Assembly: GCA_024734495.1 (NCBI GenBank)
Contig: JALMQS010000104.1
Span: 1,116,001 to 1,180,000, forward strand
Length of the DNA stretch: 64,000 nt
Direction: 5' to 3'
Source of the DNA: Forficula auricularia
Lineage: Eukaryota > Arthropoda > Insecta > Dermaptera > Forficulidae
The notes beneath the pieces are model-generated. The model saw nothing but the letters and a program-made list of their open reading frames with translations. It was not told where the DNA came from and did no database searches. Of this stretch, positions 22,741 to 32,773 are shown one piece after another. The translations under genes were made by a program, and so were the position numbers. The first letter of the stretch is position 1. Every line of letters begins with the position of its first letter.

Positions 22741-23055
22741 TTTTTTATGAAAACTTTCCCATACGATTAAAAAAAAATATGAACTTAAATCATATACAGT
22801 AGAATCCTGATATATCATATCTTCAAGGGTACAAAGTCCGATATATCAACATGTTAGCTATATCGAGTGTAAAAATTAAAAATTCGATATATCGAAAGTT
22901 TTAAATTATTTTTATTTTATTTTAAAAATACCTTATACCGAGGGGATTGGTTTTATACGAATTAACGAGATTTTCCAAAACACGACTCTAATTCAACGGA
23001 AAAATACGAATTATGAGACATTTTGTCGATCTTGGAGAGGAATATAATACATTAT

Positions 23056-23332
23056 TAATTGAATGTAATGGAAGGCAGCCCAGAGGTAATGAGGAAAGAA
23101 AAAATTAACACATATCAAATAAGGAGTAATTTATTGGAATCCTTCCTCCTTTCCTTTCAAACCGACGTTTCGGAGGATTTTTCCCTCCTTCTTCAGGGTT
23201 TCAAAGGGTCAATGAATGAAACAAATAAAATGTTTCCTTCTTCTCTCCACATTAGTGTTCAAAACTTCCATTACATTCAATTAAAATTTCTACCAGTCCG
23301 TCTCTCTCCAGAGAAAATTTCGTTGCAAAAAA
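23056..23332 (-). mobile_element. Complete family A hammerhead element, 277 bp, nested
   Basis: Flanked by a 12-bp direct duplication ATAATACATTAT (23044-23055 and 23333-23344) inside the pogo-type MITE, so its limits are well defined. It has inverted GAATGTAATGGAAG segments near the left end and internally near 23265-23280, a minus-strand hammerhead at 23159-23201, and an A-run at the plus-strand right end. It has no ORF beyond a 99-codon chance frame. Insert length and 12-bp duplication fit retroposition rather than cut-and-paste. Confidence 0.7.
23159..23201 (-). ncRNA. Hammerhead-like ribozyme candidate (family A, best copy)
   Basis: Minus strand in order: AAACC, CTGAAGA, extra A, GGAGG, loop of seven, CCTCC, GAAAC, GTC, GGTTT. 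Stem I (AAACC/GGTTT) and stem II (GGAGG/CCTCC) are perfect 5-bp helices. Stem III is the loopless palindrome ACGT, which could only form between two molecules or tandem units. Cleavage would fall after GTC. Every classical core base is present; the single added A before stem II is the only departure. Confidence 0.65.
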
Positions 23333-23462
23333 ATAATACATTATACCCAGAGGATTAAAATGCATTGTTTTATATGAATTAAGGAGATTTTTTCAAGGGA
23401 TCAGCACTTTCTTACGATTTATCGGAATGCGATATATTGGGATTCTATTGTATTTATATTTG

Positions 23463-23740
23463 GTTAAGGGAGAATGGTGTAGGATCTAGATGAAACATTA
23501 TTAATCAAATAAAAAAGAAAATTTAAAAATATAAACTACTAGGTAGGTTTCACAAAATAAAAGACAAAATGCTTATTAGCATGACTTTATAATATTTTGG
23601 GGTATGAGCCCATCTTCAGGACTTCAGAGAGAAAACATTTTTTTATAAATTCATGCTAATAGGCATTTTGTCTTTTATTTTGTGAAGCCTACCTAGTAGT
23701 TTATATTTTTAAATTTTCTTTTTTTACTTTATATATTTCA
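23463..23740 (-). mobile_element. Hammerhead foldback element (family B)
   Basis: The left arm begins with the inverted family B tail (GTTAAGGGAGAATGGTGTAGG-like, 23462-23482) and GGTAGGTTTCACAAAATAAA. The right arm is complementary to 23740. A minus core at about 23590-23620 reads CTGAAGA, T, GGGCTCATACCC, then CAAAATAT in place of GAAATAT, so it is inactive. Confidence 0.6.
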
Positions 23741-25042
23741 ATATTGTAAATTTGATGATTCGATGGTTGAAGAGTTTATCAAAAGAAAGATTTGGGTTAA
23801 AACTACTGGGCTTAGACATTTTTATAAAGATAATCTCATCAGAATGGATGCCGTTTCGACTTCTAATTCTGGAGTAGTTTTCAAGTGTTTGTGATGTCAT
23901 TCCAAGAGGTAGACTGGGAATGTTAAGGGTTCCAGAGTTTTCGTTTTTTCTTCTAGGTGACGACATGTTACCATAGAGGAGCAAGCTTGCCAACTTGAAA
24001 CCAATATTTATGAAAATTTAATTATATATTTACCATATCAAAACCCATATTTTTGGGAGTTTCGAAATGGTTATGTAATTAGATTTTTAAATATTTTGGT
24101 TTCAAATAACTTCCCTGGTCAAATTACTGTAACCTAGAGGTAAGAACGAAAATCTCTGGAATATGTTACGTTTTCAATATAGAGCTTGTAATAATTTCAC
24201 AAGAACTTGAAAACGAGCCCAGAATTATACGTTGTGAATTCTGATATGAATATCTTATTAAAAATGTCTGTGGTCTATGGTGGTTTCAGCCAAAACTTCT
24301 CTTTTGATAACAACTCAACCAGTGAAGCATGAAATCTGCAACAAGTTAGACATTATTTATAATAAGGAATGTTTCTTATTCTGAATCTCCAATAGAGTAA
24401 ATCATCGATATTCAATAATAGTGTTTTTTTTTTATCTAGGAATAGAATTTCTTTCTATATTTACATTTGATTTATAGATCTTCTTGATTTAAATATCTAA
24501 TTTTCGATTTTTTTCTCTCTCTATCCATTCCATTGGAATGGAAATAAATAAGAACCGGCTTTTGAATGATATTTTTACTATTACTAATACTATTTCAGAT
24601 AATCACAATAAAAGAAAAACAAAAGCAAAAGTGGTTTGGATTTTAGTCGAAGAAGGAGTTTTTCTTTTGGAATGTGAAAGAGAAGTGTAGGTTGTAAATT
24701 GTAGGGGTGCAAGTTGCGCGCGTTTTTCTACCCCACGCTTGATTCCTCCCCGAAAAGACCCCAGATTGGACAACGATACGCATGCGTATTTATATTAACT
24801 TAAAAAAATTAAATAAATAATTTCCATCATACAGAAAAAAGGCATCGGTAATAATTTTAAATATTATTAATTAACAAATTATTAGATTCAATCGCATCCA
24901 TATTATTTAATGAATTAAATATATTATAGCAGGTATTTGGACAGGAAAGTTTTCAAATACCTGATAATATACTTAATTATTAATAAATAAAATGACAAAT
25001 AAATAAATAATTATTTTGATTAGTTATGTCCATTAAATGATT
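23741..25042. other. AT-rich DNA with a small GC-rich stretch
   Basis: A GC-richer segment lies at about 24700-24790. An 89-codon minus ORF at 23724-23993 has no recognisable features. No repeat ends supported. Confidence 0.35.
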
Positions 25043-25098
25043 AAAGTTGTTATCGGGATATAAGGACTATTTTTTATGCAAATAATGTATATTTAATT

Positions 25099-25135
25099 GC
25101 CAACGTTTCATCAACTTTGTTGACTTCTTCAGGGC
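25099..25135 (-). ncRNA. Hammerhead-like ribozyme candidate (family C)
   Basis: Minus strand: GCC (stem I), CTGAAGA, extra A, GTCAA, loop ACAAAG-like, TTGAT, GAAAC, GTT, GGC. Stem II is five pairs with one G-T. Stem I is GCC/GGC. The triplet GTT is permitted by the NUH rule. Same layout as 11262-11301 with different stem I bases. Confidence 0.55.
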
Positions 25136-25390
25136 TCAAATAGTTATTTTCCTTACATATTTGTTATTTTTATAATTCTTTCTTAGTAAACATAGCAAGG
25201 CAAGTCTTTAACATCAATCAGATTGAAAATTTCTTTTTTAAAACTTAAAATATCTTTTTTTTACAGAAAGATATTTTTAAGTTCTAAAAAATAAATTTTC
25301 AATCTGATTGATGTTAATGACTTGCCTTGCTATGTTTACTAAGAAAGAATTATAAAAATGACAAATATGCAAGGAAAATAACTATTCGAG

Positions 25391-25430
25391 CACTGAAGAA
25401 GTCAACAAAGTTGATTAAACTTTGACAATA
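25391..25430 (+). ncRNA. Decayed hammerhead-like core (family C)
   Basis: CTGAAGA, A, GTCAACAAAGTTGAT, then TAAACTTTGAC: the GAAACGTT has mutated, so only the 5' half is recognisable. Confidence 0.35.
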
Positions 25431-25499
25431 AAATATAAATTATTTGCATAAAAAAATATAATCCTTATTTTCCGACAACAATTTTAATAAATAAATAAT

Positions 25500-25835
25500 A
25501 TAAAAACACTGGCGAAGAGACAATTTTTTTCTTTATTCGGGTCGACTAGCGAACTTCACTTATATTAACTAAAAAAAAAAATATCGAAGTAAATAGGTTA
25601 TAGTTACAAAATGTTTGTACTCCCAAAATTTTCATATTTTTTATTTTATTTTATTTATTTATTTATTTATTTGGTTATTCCTGTTTAGAATATAGTTCTC
25701 AAGTATTGATTTTTCTTGTCTATCTGTCCGTGTGTATGTGTTTGGACTACGATACCCATGGTAACTCGAGAAAGAAAATTTACATTGTCCTTAAATGTTA
25801 TTGTTTCCAAATTAATAAAATACTAACTAACTAAT
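25500..25835. other. AT-rich DNA, nothing firm
   Basis: Contains a (TTTA)n run at about 25650-25672 and a CTGTCCGTGTGTATG stretch of the kind that recurs near 38900 and 57470. Confidence 0.35.
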
Positions 25836-26121
25836 CAATAAAGTAAAGAAAATTTTGGAAACATTTTTTTACAAAATTTTTTTAAAATTTAAAATATAAA
25901 ATACTAGGTAGGTTTTATATAAATAAAAGATCAGAATCTTGTATAGCACGACTCTATATATATTTCGGGGTATAAGTCTTGCTAAACAAGCATCTGATCT
26001 TTTATTTATATAAAACCTACCTAGTATCTTATATTTTAAAAAGTTTCTAAAAAAAAAATTTCAAAAATTTTCTTTACTTTATTTAATGTTTCACCAAGAA
26101 CCTACCATTCTCCCTTAACAT
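25836..26121. mobile_element. Hammerhead foldback element (family B)
   Basis: Inverted arms share AAGTAAAGAAAATTTT and TACTAGGTAGGTTTTATATA with their complements. The right end is the family tail TTTCACCAAGAACCTACC, CATTCTCCCTTAACA. The left arm keeps only the 3' half of the core (minus: ACCCCGAAATATATATAGAG). Confidence 0.6.
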
Positions 26122-26129
26122 AACTAATC

Positions 26130-27049
26130 AATGTCAAATTATTTACTAATTATTTATTTATCAGTATCTATTTTGTGACATATTTTTAGAGCTAAGTGTG
26201 GTAAGGCTCTGTTGAATAGGAGAGCAGATAGTAAAATCGGCTAAAATATAACTAAAATATAAGAATTTTAATTTCCGATAGAAGCAAACTTTACATTTAA
26301 AAGGAAATCCCGAGAGTTGGTTGAAAACAACCCTTCTGATATATAATTAAAAATAATTAATTCCATCTAGGATTTAGGAGATGACAATCTCTTGAAATTT
26401 CTATAGAAATCTATCTAGTTTGATTTCAACAGTCAAAGCAATTGCAATATTAGCAACAATTTCGCAATCTACAGGTGAATAGTTTGACCCCAAATGCCCC
26501 CCTCTAAGTTATAACTCGGCTTTTGCAGATCATTTGTTTGACCACAACAATTCACCTTCATCGACCAACCCCTTCCCTTTACATTTCTTTTCAAAAAGCA
26601 GGATATTGGATTTGTTTGAGTCAGCTGAAATTAAAAAGGCCATACACCTTAATCAAAACATCTTGAACAATCAAACAGACATCAAAACTTCACCAATAAT
26701 TGACATCTTAATCAATTATATTTAATTTGAATTGGAATGTGATGAGGATGTATGGTGGGTTTATTTTTATTTATTATTTTTAAATAGAAAATAAGAGATT
26801 GAAATTTTCACTATACATCCTCATCACATTCCATAGTTTATTGTCCTCCTTTGTGGCACATACATAATTTTTGGCAACTTCCAAGTATAAATATCTTTTC
26901 TTTATTCCCAGTTTAGCCCTCTGACCGCTCCATCTGTTCTTTCGGCTCTAAGGCCATCCCATCCCCTGATAATTCTTTCATATTTACACTAAGTCATAAT
27001 TAACTGTCCATCATATTAAAATAAATTCTGTTCATTATTTTATGTTATT
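26130..27049. other. AT-rich DNA with a small inverted repeat
   Basis: GGAATGTGATGAGGATGTAT (about 26733-26752) has its complement at about 26815-26834, making a hairpin of unknown origin. A short plus ORF at 26534-26725 ends beside it and is not recognisable. Confidence 0.4.
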
Positions 27050-27222
27050 TCAGTCAATGTTCTCCTGACGATGAGTTAAGAGCTCGAAATATATAGAGTA
27101 TGGTAAAATAAAAAAATCTTTGTATTTTAATTTTTCTCCTTGTGAAACACCACCAACTCCAACCTAATTTAATTTTAACAATGTTTCACTATAAACCAAC
27201 ACCGCGTTCCCTAAATTTGATC
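27050..27222 (+). mobile_element. Hammerhead element (family D), single copy
   Basis: Contains a plus core at 27061-27100, then the family D body (CTTTGTATTTTAATTTTTCT, GTGAAACACCACCAACTCCA) and the end TTTCACTATAAACCAACACC, GCGTTCCCTAAATTT. The same body forms the inverted dimer at 50221-50476. Confidence 0.6.
27061..27100 (+). ncRNA. Hammerhead-like core (family D)
   Basis: CTGACGA (27065-27071), extra T, GAG, loop, CTC, then GAAATATATAG. Stem II is three strong pairs. Stem III would be palindromic ATAT. Flanking stem I is not obvious. Confidence 0.45.
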
Positions 27223-27296
27223 AACGATTTGAGCAAAGAATTCAAGCAAGTTAGTTTGTTTTCGCTGATTTGTTCATTTCTTTGCTCTTCCTTCTA

Positions 27297-27477
27297 CACT
27301 CGGGAGCAGCTAAATCGACTCAACCTCTAAGCGCGCATACAAAGTCGTTTTTCTTTTAAATGGCCAAGCCGATATTTATAAAATAAATATATCTTTAAAG
27401 CTTATTTATTTAGCTTTATATTGATATCAATTTCAAGCAAATCGGCTCATTACTTTTTAAATTATGTGATCTGAATG
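27297..27477 (+). repeat. Left terminal inverted repeat of the Tc1 element
   Basis: 181 bp from CACTCGGG to ATCTGAATG. Visible differences from the right copy are single substitutions (for example GTCG versus GTTG near 27344). Confidence 0.9.
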
Positions 27478-27577
27478 ACAATGAAAGGAAAAAAGGGTGT
27501 AAAGGAAAGGAAAAGTAGGGATGTTCAAAATTAAAATAAAATTGACATTTTAAACATAACAAAGAAAATTTATTTTC

Positions 27578-28609
27578 TTAATAATTTGTGTTGCCCCCTC
27601 TAGCTTTTATAACAGCCCGCATGCGATCCTGCATCGACCTGATGAGTTTTTTTATAAAATCTTGAGGGATGCCTTCCCATTCATCTAACAAAGCTGTCTT
27701 AAGCTCATCAATGGTCGAAGGTACCGAATTTCTGGCTCGAACCCTTTGTTTGAGGTGGTCCCACATATGTTCGATGGGATTCATGTCTGGGCTTAGCGCT
27801 GGCCACTCTATGGTGTGGATAGCGACTTCGGTCATGTATTGCCGAGTGACCATCGCAGTGTGGCACCGGGCATTATCATGCATCAGTAAAAAATTTTCCC
27901 CAATAAATCCTTTATAAGGAACAACATGATGCAGAAGAATGTCAGCAATGTAACGGTCAGCTGTTAGACCCCCTCCCCGGCCTCCACCAGGCACAAAAAC
28001 AATATCTGTTTTTCCCTCCAGAGAAATGCCACCCCAAATCATGCAGGAACCACCACCATGTGACACTGTTTGAGAGAAACAGCATTGAGAAAATCGCTCT
28101 CCCTGACGCCTGTAGACCCGACTTCTCCTGTCACTTCCATGAATGCACACTCTACACTCATCTGTGAAAAGGACAGCCCGCCATTGGTCGATACTCCAAT
28201 TGAGATGCTCTCGAGCAAATTGAAGTCGAGCTTGACGGTGACGTGAGGTTAATTTTGGCCCAGAGGCAGGTCTTCTGCAAGTGAGGTTGGCTTCCTTCAA
28301 GCGTCTTCTGACTGTCCACCGACTGACAGCCAGACCTCGAACTTCTCTCAGCTGCTGCTGGACATCGACACCAGTGAGGTGGCGGTTTCGGAGAGACGTC
28401 GTGACAATAAAACGGTCATCCCTCTCAGACGTGCACCGGTGGCGGCGGGTATTCGGTCTCCGAGTGAAGGCACCAGTCTCCTGAAACCTTCTGTAGACCC
28501 TTGAGACAGTAGACTGACTTAAGTTCAATTGACGAGCAACTTCTCTTTGGCTAAGGCTCTGTTCCAACAGAGCAACAACTTGAGCGGCAACTTCTGGCTT
28601 AGTATCCAT
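27578..28609 (-). CDS. Tc1-family transposase, DD34E, 343 aa
   Basis: Cuts and reinserts its own element at TA sites in the nucleus. The N-terminal half has two helix-turn-helix regions, about residues 20-42 (REVARQLNLSQSTVSR) and 82-110, for terminal-repeat binding, with basic patches (RPNTRRHR) that could serve for nuclear import. The catalytic domain shows D150 (LFTDECR), the glycine box GGGSCMIWGG at 185-194, D245 (MHDNARCH) and E280 (SPDMNPIEHMW). Thirty-four residues separate the last two, giving the DD34E signature. Length equals the family's usual 340 or so, with no stop or frameshift. The start is the first ATG after about 150 bp of leader inside the right repeat. One oddity is a second glycine run, PGGGRGGG (207-214), before LTADRY. 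Confidence 0.95.
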   Translation of the reverse strand: MDTKPEVAAQVVALLEQSLSQREVARQLNLSQSTVSRVYRRFQETGAFTRRPNTRRHRCTSERDDRFIVTTSLRNRHLTGVDVQQQLREVRGLAVSRWTVRRRLKEANLTCRRPASGPKLTSRHRQARLQFAREHLNWSIDQWRAVLFTDECRVCIHGSDRRSRVYRRQGERFSQCCFSQTVSHGGGSCMIWGGISLEGKTDIVFVPGGGRGGGLTADRYIADILLHHVVPYKGFIGENFLLMHDNARCHTAMVTRQYMTEVAIHTIEWPALSPDMNPIEHMWDHLKQRVRARNSVPSTIDELKTALLDEWEGIPQDFIKKLIRSMQDRMRAVIKARGGNTNY

Positions 28610-28763
28610 GATTTTCTAAAAACAATTGTGTCAATTTGCGTAGATGTGTTCAGGTCAATTGCTGAAAATCGATTAATAAGAATAATTGGTTACATTGGTT
28701 TTTATAAGGAAATTGTAACTAACAAGTAGCGGCAGCTAGGAACAGCAATTTTTCCAGTTCAGC

Positions 28764-28944
28764 CATTCAGATCACATAATTTAAAAAGTAATGAGCAGAT
28801 TTGCTTGAAATTGATATCAATATAAAGATAAATAAATAAGCTTTAAAGATATATTTATTTTATAAATATCGGCTTGGCCATTTAAAAGAAAAACAACTTT
28901 GTATGCGCGCTTAGAGGTTGAGTCGATTTAGCTGCTCCCGAGTG
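28764..28944 (-). repeat. Right terminal inverted repeat of the Tc1 element
   Basis: Begins CATTCAGATCACATAATT and ends CCCGAGTG. Complementary to 27297-27477 over its full length. It lies upstream of the transposase, so it probably contains its promoter. Confidence 0.9.
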
Positions 28945-28945
28945 T

Positions 28946-29560
28946 ATATATTCTATATAATTTCTTCCTATTATAATTTAACGAAAAGATTTTATAACCT
29001 TATTTTTTTTTTACTTTTATGTATTTATTTATTTATCTTTTTTATTTGCAAACTTGTTTCATTTGATTGAACTTTATTGAGGTGCGTTTGTTTGTTATTC
29101 TTGTTGTTGTTGATTAAACCTATGCAAATGATATTTCTTCGTCTTTCGTTTAACATCCACGTAATCCAGTATAATTTCTTCTTCTTCGCTTCTATATAAT
29201 ATGATTATAGTGAAGACGTGTCGAGTGGTAATAATAATTAAACCATCCCCACTAAGAAGGGAGGATTAAAGAGAGCAGACAAGAAGTTTCCACGCGGGGT
29301 TATAAAATGGGTGCTTCTGACGCTATAAAAAACATCGTAATCGCGGGCCAACAACCTCAATGAGGTTGCTAATGAGGTTGCGTAAGGGTTGCAACAACAC
29401 CGACAACCCTTCCGATTCTCTCCAAATATGTTCCATATAAATGCATTAAAAAAAAATCGAAACAAGGGTTGATAATCGTAATAAGTGACTCGACCATTAT
29501 ATATACACATCCAAACTGGAATTTATGGAAACAACTTTTTTATTTCTTATTGAAGATACC
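28946..29560. other. AT-rich flank and GC-richer island
   Basis: A T-rich flank is followed from about 29100 to 29530 by more balanced single-copy sequence. It contains repeated GGGTTG and GAGGTTGC words (29355-29400) and TATATATAC at 29498-29506. A 90-codon minus ORF spans it without recognisable features. Confidence 0.3.
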
Positions 29561-30566
29561 TAAGATTTCAGTATATTTTATCGAAAGAAGAAAAAATTCT
29601 TATAATTAGATTTTGGATGATTTTTGAAAGTTGTTAAGTATATCCAAGGTAGCACAATTAAATTATTATAAGTATATGTATATCTTCCAATTATTACTAG
29701 GATATTTTTAGAATAATTATATCAGAAGAATTTTAAATCGAATATTCCGCCAATATCCTTAGATGTATAATATAAGAGAGGATTATTTAGGGGGACATTG
29801 TATTATTCTAAGAAAATCCCAAGAATATATACAGATATTGTGATGTCATTCTAAGAAGAGAAGAATAAATATTCCAATGACTAGAAAAGATATTATTCGA
29901 ATATATTATTGTTAATTTATTACTCGGTAAGAGAAGTAGTGAATTTACTCGTATTTTTTATTGATTTATTATTATTGTGTTTAAAAATTTTTGAAAATTA
30001 AAAAAAATCCTACTTCCACTGTAATAGTGGGATATTTTTCGAAATTTTGAGTTATTCCTATCATATGGTACCTAAGTATGTTTATTTTAAAGAACATAAT
30101 ATGTGTTAATATTATTGCCCTAATATTATAACAAATAAAATTTTTAGGAAGCTTCTTTTATTTCTCAAAACGTGTTTTTCCAGATATTCCACTACTGCTG
30201 AAAATGTGTCGGTATTAAGATACCGATAACACAAGAATGTTAAGTCGTACAAAGATGATTCAGGTGGTAAACTATTTGTTTTTCTAAAATGAAGAACTGA
30301 TATAAAATATATTAAAAAAAAAATTGAATTATCGTCGAAATTATGCTATTGCTGAAATTTGGCACATTTTTGTATTAAATAAACTACATCTCAAGCCGTC
30401 CAGTGATAACAAATTTATAATTCACTAAAATTCAACTATAGTCACTGTTCCTAACCTAGGGGTAATTTTCCCATTGGGGGTATAATAGCTATTTGAAGGG
30501 GTTAATCAGACTAACTAATGTAGTAGAGCACACAATTTTTCTAGTTCTCAAAGTACCATGTGTATG
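29560..30566. other. AT-rich DNA, nothing recognised
   Basis: Short inverted word TCGGTATTAAGATACCGA at about 30210. No supported gene. Confidence 0.4.
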
Positions 30567-30570
30567 CATA

Positions 30571-30896
30571 TGAAATAAGCCTTTTTTATGAAAAACACTT
30601 TTTTTAAACAGGAAAGAAAAAAATATTTTATTCAAAGTACACTCCATCACTTTCTACATATTTTGACCACCTTTCTGGCAATTGTTGAATCCCCTCCCAA
30701 AAAAACTGCTGATCTTTGGAAGAAAACCATTCATTCGACATTTTTAACACGAAAAAATTTTATATTGTTGTGCAAATCAAATTTTCAACACTGAACGTTG
30801 TTGACAGATGCCAAAGCAATGAAACAATAATAAAGTTATGGTTAGTTCAAAATAAAAATAACCTATACTGCCATCTATTTTAAAAGGCTCATTTAA
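30571..30896 (-). mobile_element. Deleted mariner element
   Basis: Inverted ends resemble each other (TGAAATAAGCCTTTT on the left, complement of TTAAATGAGCCTTTT on the right) and TA lies at both borders. Inside is only the C-terminal end of a mariner transposase on the minus strand. Confidence 0.65.
30647..30754 (-). pseudogene. C-terminal fragment of mariner transposase
   Basis: The minus frame reads WFSSKDQQFFWEGIQQLPER followed by WSKYVESDGVYFE and a stop. This is the standard C-terminus of mariner (DD34D) transposases, with W.S.K...FF..GI..LP.RW...V...G.YFE. The rest of the protein, including the catalytic residues, is missing. Confidence 0.7.
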
Positions 30897-30899
30897 TAT

Positions 30900-31440
30900 A
30901 CATAGACCTGGTATATATGTTTTTATTGTCATAAGTTTAACTAATTTTCATATTTAAATAGTAATTACACACCATCAAAGTTCTGAATGATCAGTGAGAA
31001 TTTTGAGTAGAAAAACAAATGTTAAACAATCAATAAATAATCCTAATCACTTTTTAGTTTTATTTTCTCATATTTTTTAAGAAGAGACTTGGTCATAGGC
31101 GTGAGAAAACAGAAAAGGTTAGGAAACAAGTGGTTCAAGTAAAAATTAAAGTAGAGGAAAGATTAAAATTTTAATTTAACCTTGTTGTGATTTGTTTGAC
31201 AATAATTAATAAATTGTTGGCTAGAAATACAGTTAAGAAAGTTGCAACGGATTCGGAGTTTTACACTTTTGGTTGATCCCCATCAGGCAAAGCATAAAAT
31301 ACGTATAGCATGGAATTTTGAAAAAAAAGTTCTTTAAATTCAACTGAATGCAAAATCATTTTTCAGTTATTATGATCCAAAAAGAAAAAAACTTTATTAT
31401 TGTTCAAAATTGCCACAATTTTTCACCATGGTAAATCAGT
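30900..31440. other. AT-rich DNA, nothing recognised
   Basis: No supported feature. Confidence 0.4.
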
Positions 31441-32170
31441 CATTTTATTAACGCACTCGGGCCCCTATAGTCGGCATCTGCAACTACACTCACCACCAAC
31501 TTTTTTGCTCTCGAAACACTGGCTAACACGCCAAACCATTCTTATACTATCAACCACCAAAGGGTAAACTTCTCTTAGAATTACTCTATGTGTGCTATTC
31601 GCTAGGCTTGCATGAGCCTGAAGGTAAGAATGTTCTGATAGCTAAAATTCATATCCTATATGTGTTCATTTCTTTAATTATTTTCTCTCTTTTATCCACT
31701 GAAGGTTACTCAATGTATATGTTTTGTCGTCCGCTCGATTGATGAAGCAAAAAACATATACAAACCAATGCCCAAAACCACTTGCGACAATTCCACTGAA
31801 GGTACTGCAATGTATATGTATTTTGGCGCCCGGTCGCTTGGTGACCAGCAAAAAACATATGTATCACCTTGCCCAAAACCAAATTGCGACAATACTACTG
31901 AAAGGTTCATTAATAACCTAACTAAACCACGCTTAACCCAAAGTATGTTTTGTCTGCCCGATTCGCTTGGCATACAACAACATATATGCTCCTTTGCCCA
32001 CCCAGGCGGCAAGAAACACACCCAAACTTTTCCGGGCAATCAGCCCCGGACTTGAAGCGTCGAGCATAGACGCCCAGCACACGTTCACGCAGCGTATTCA
32101 ATTATACGCAAGGCATCGTCGAACGGGAACCAGGACACCAAGGGCCTGTACCATTCCAAAACACTCTTAA
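31440..32170. repeat. GC-richer region with 102-bp tandem repeat
   Basis: From about 31695 a unit of roughly 102 bp recurs at about 31791 and, diverged, at 31893. Shared words are CCACTGAAGGT, AATGTATATGT, GCAAAAAACATAT and GCCCAAAACCA. Because 102 is divisible by three, several frames stay open, including a 109-codon minus ORF (31710-32039) with a 34-residue internal repeat. No known domain. The right part to 32170 is unrepeated and GC-rich. Satellite fragment or degenerate repeat-protein gene are both possible. Confidence 0.5.
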
Positions 32171-32589
32171 TCAATCCACCACACTCCACAACATCCAAAC
32201 CTTCCCTTTATTAATTTCTGAATAAATTTTATATATAAACGTTAAATTGTTTTACCTTTTTATTTCATCCACTTTTGAAGAGAACTACCTTGTCTTCCCT
32301 CCATTTTTTGTTCTTTTACAGGATATCATATATGTATAATCTTAATTAACTAGATAATCAAACCAGCATCCCCTATCGAAACATTTATTTCATTATAAAG
32401 TAACTAACAGCTTCCTTGAGGTATTACAAACCTCATAACAAAAAGGAGCGATACTTTCAACAATATATATCTTTTTTCTTTTGAACTCCAGAGTGCATTT
32501 TTTCTAATGCAACCAAAATTAGTTTACACTAAAGGCACTACAGAGCGTACTAATCTCACAGCGGATTAAATATTTATAAAAAAAAAACA

Positions 32590-32773
32590 TGGTGTCGGGT
32601 TAGGCTAGGGGTTAGCGTACCAGCCTACTAACCAAGTGGACCCGGGTTCGAATCCGACTCGAGGCATCCGGATAAAATCTGATCACTGGGTAGAGACAAA
32701 TTAAAAAAATAATTATAATAAGTATCGTAAATTGGCTTTTGGCTAGAAAGGGAGAAAAGCAAAAAAAAAAAAA
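32590..32773 (+). mobile_element. tRNA-derived SINE
   Basis: The head resembles a tRNA, with an A-box-like GGCTAGGGGTTAGCG and a B box GGTTCGAATCC (32645-32655). The body has CATCCGG, GGTAGAGACAAATT and ATCGTAAATTGGCTTTTGGC, ending in an A-run. The same structure is at 34289-34480. Confidence 0.75.

Larger units (their letters stand above)
22797..23450. mobile_element. pogo/Tigger-type MITE, interrupted by a hammerhead element
   Basis: Ends CAGTAGAATCCTGATATATC and the complement of CAATAGAATCCCAATATATC, flanked by TA (22795-22796 and 23451-23452). Subtracting the nested insert and its target duplication leaves about 365 bp, close to the 387-bp MITE at 6956. No transposase. Confidence 0.75.
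25043..25492. mobile_element. Large hammerhead foldback element (family C)
   Basis: Arms of about 200 bp are inverted copies, from AAAGTTGTTATCGGGATATA on the left to its diverged complement ending near 25490. The hairpin centre is at about 25262. A good minus core lies at 25099-25135. The matching plus core in the right arm (25391-25425) is damaged at GAAAC. Confidence 0.65.
27297..28944 (-). mobile_element. Complete Tc1-family transposon, 1648 bp
   Basis: Ends CACTCGGGAGCAGC and its complement, flanked by TA target duplications at 27295-27296 and 28945-28946. Terminal inverted repeats are 181 bp each and differ at only a few positions that I could see. The single ORF is intact and GC-richer than the flanks. 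Near-identical repeats plus an intact ORF suggest recent arrival and possible activity. Long inverted repeats put it among IR-type Tc1 elements. Confidence 0.93.

Noticed and set aside
22797..23450. Gene with a 99-codon exon at 23059-23358
   Set aside because: The frame lies within the hammerhead element and its pogo-type host; no splice sites or domain.
31710..32039. 109-codon minus ORF as a real gene
   Set aside because: Explained by a tandem repeat with a period divisible by three; other frames are open too and there is no known domain.
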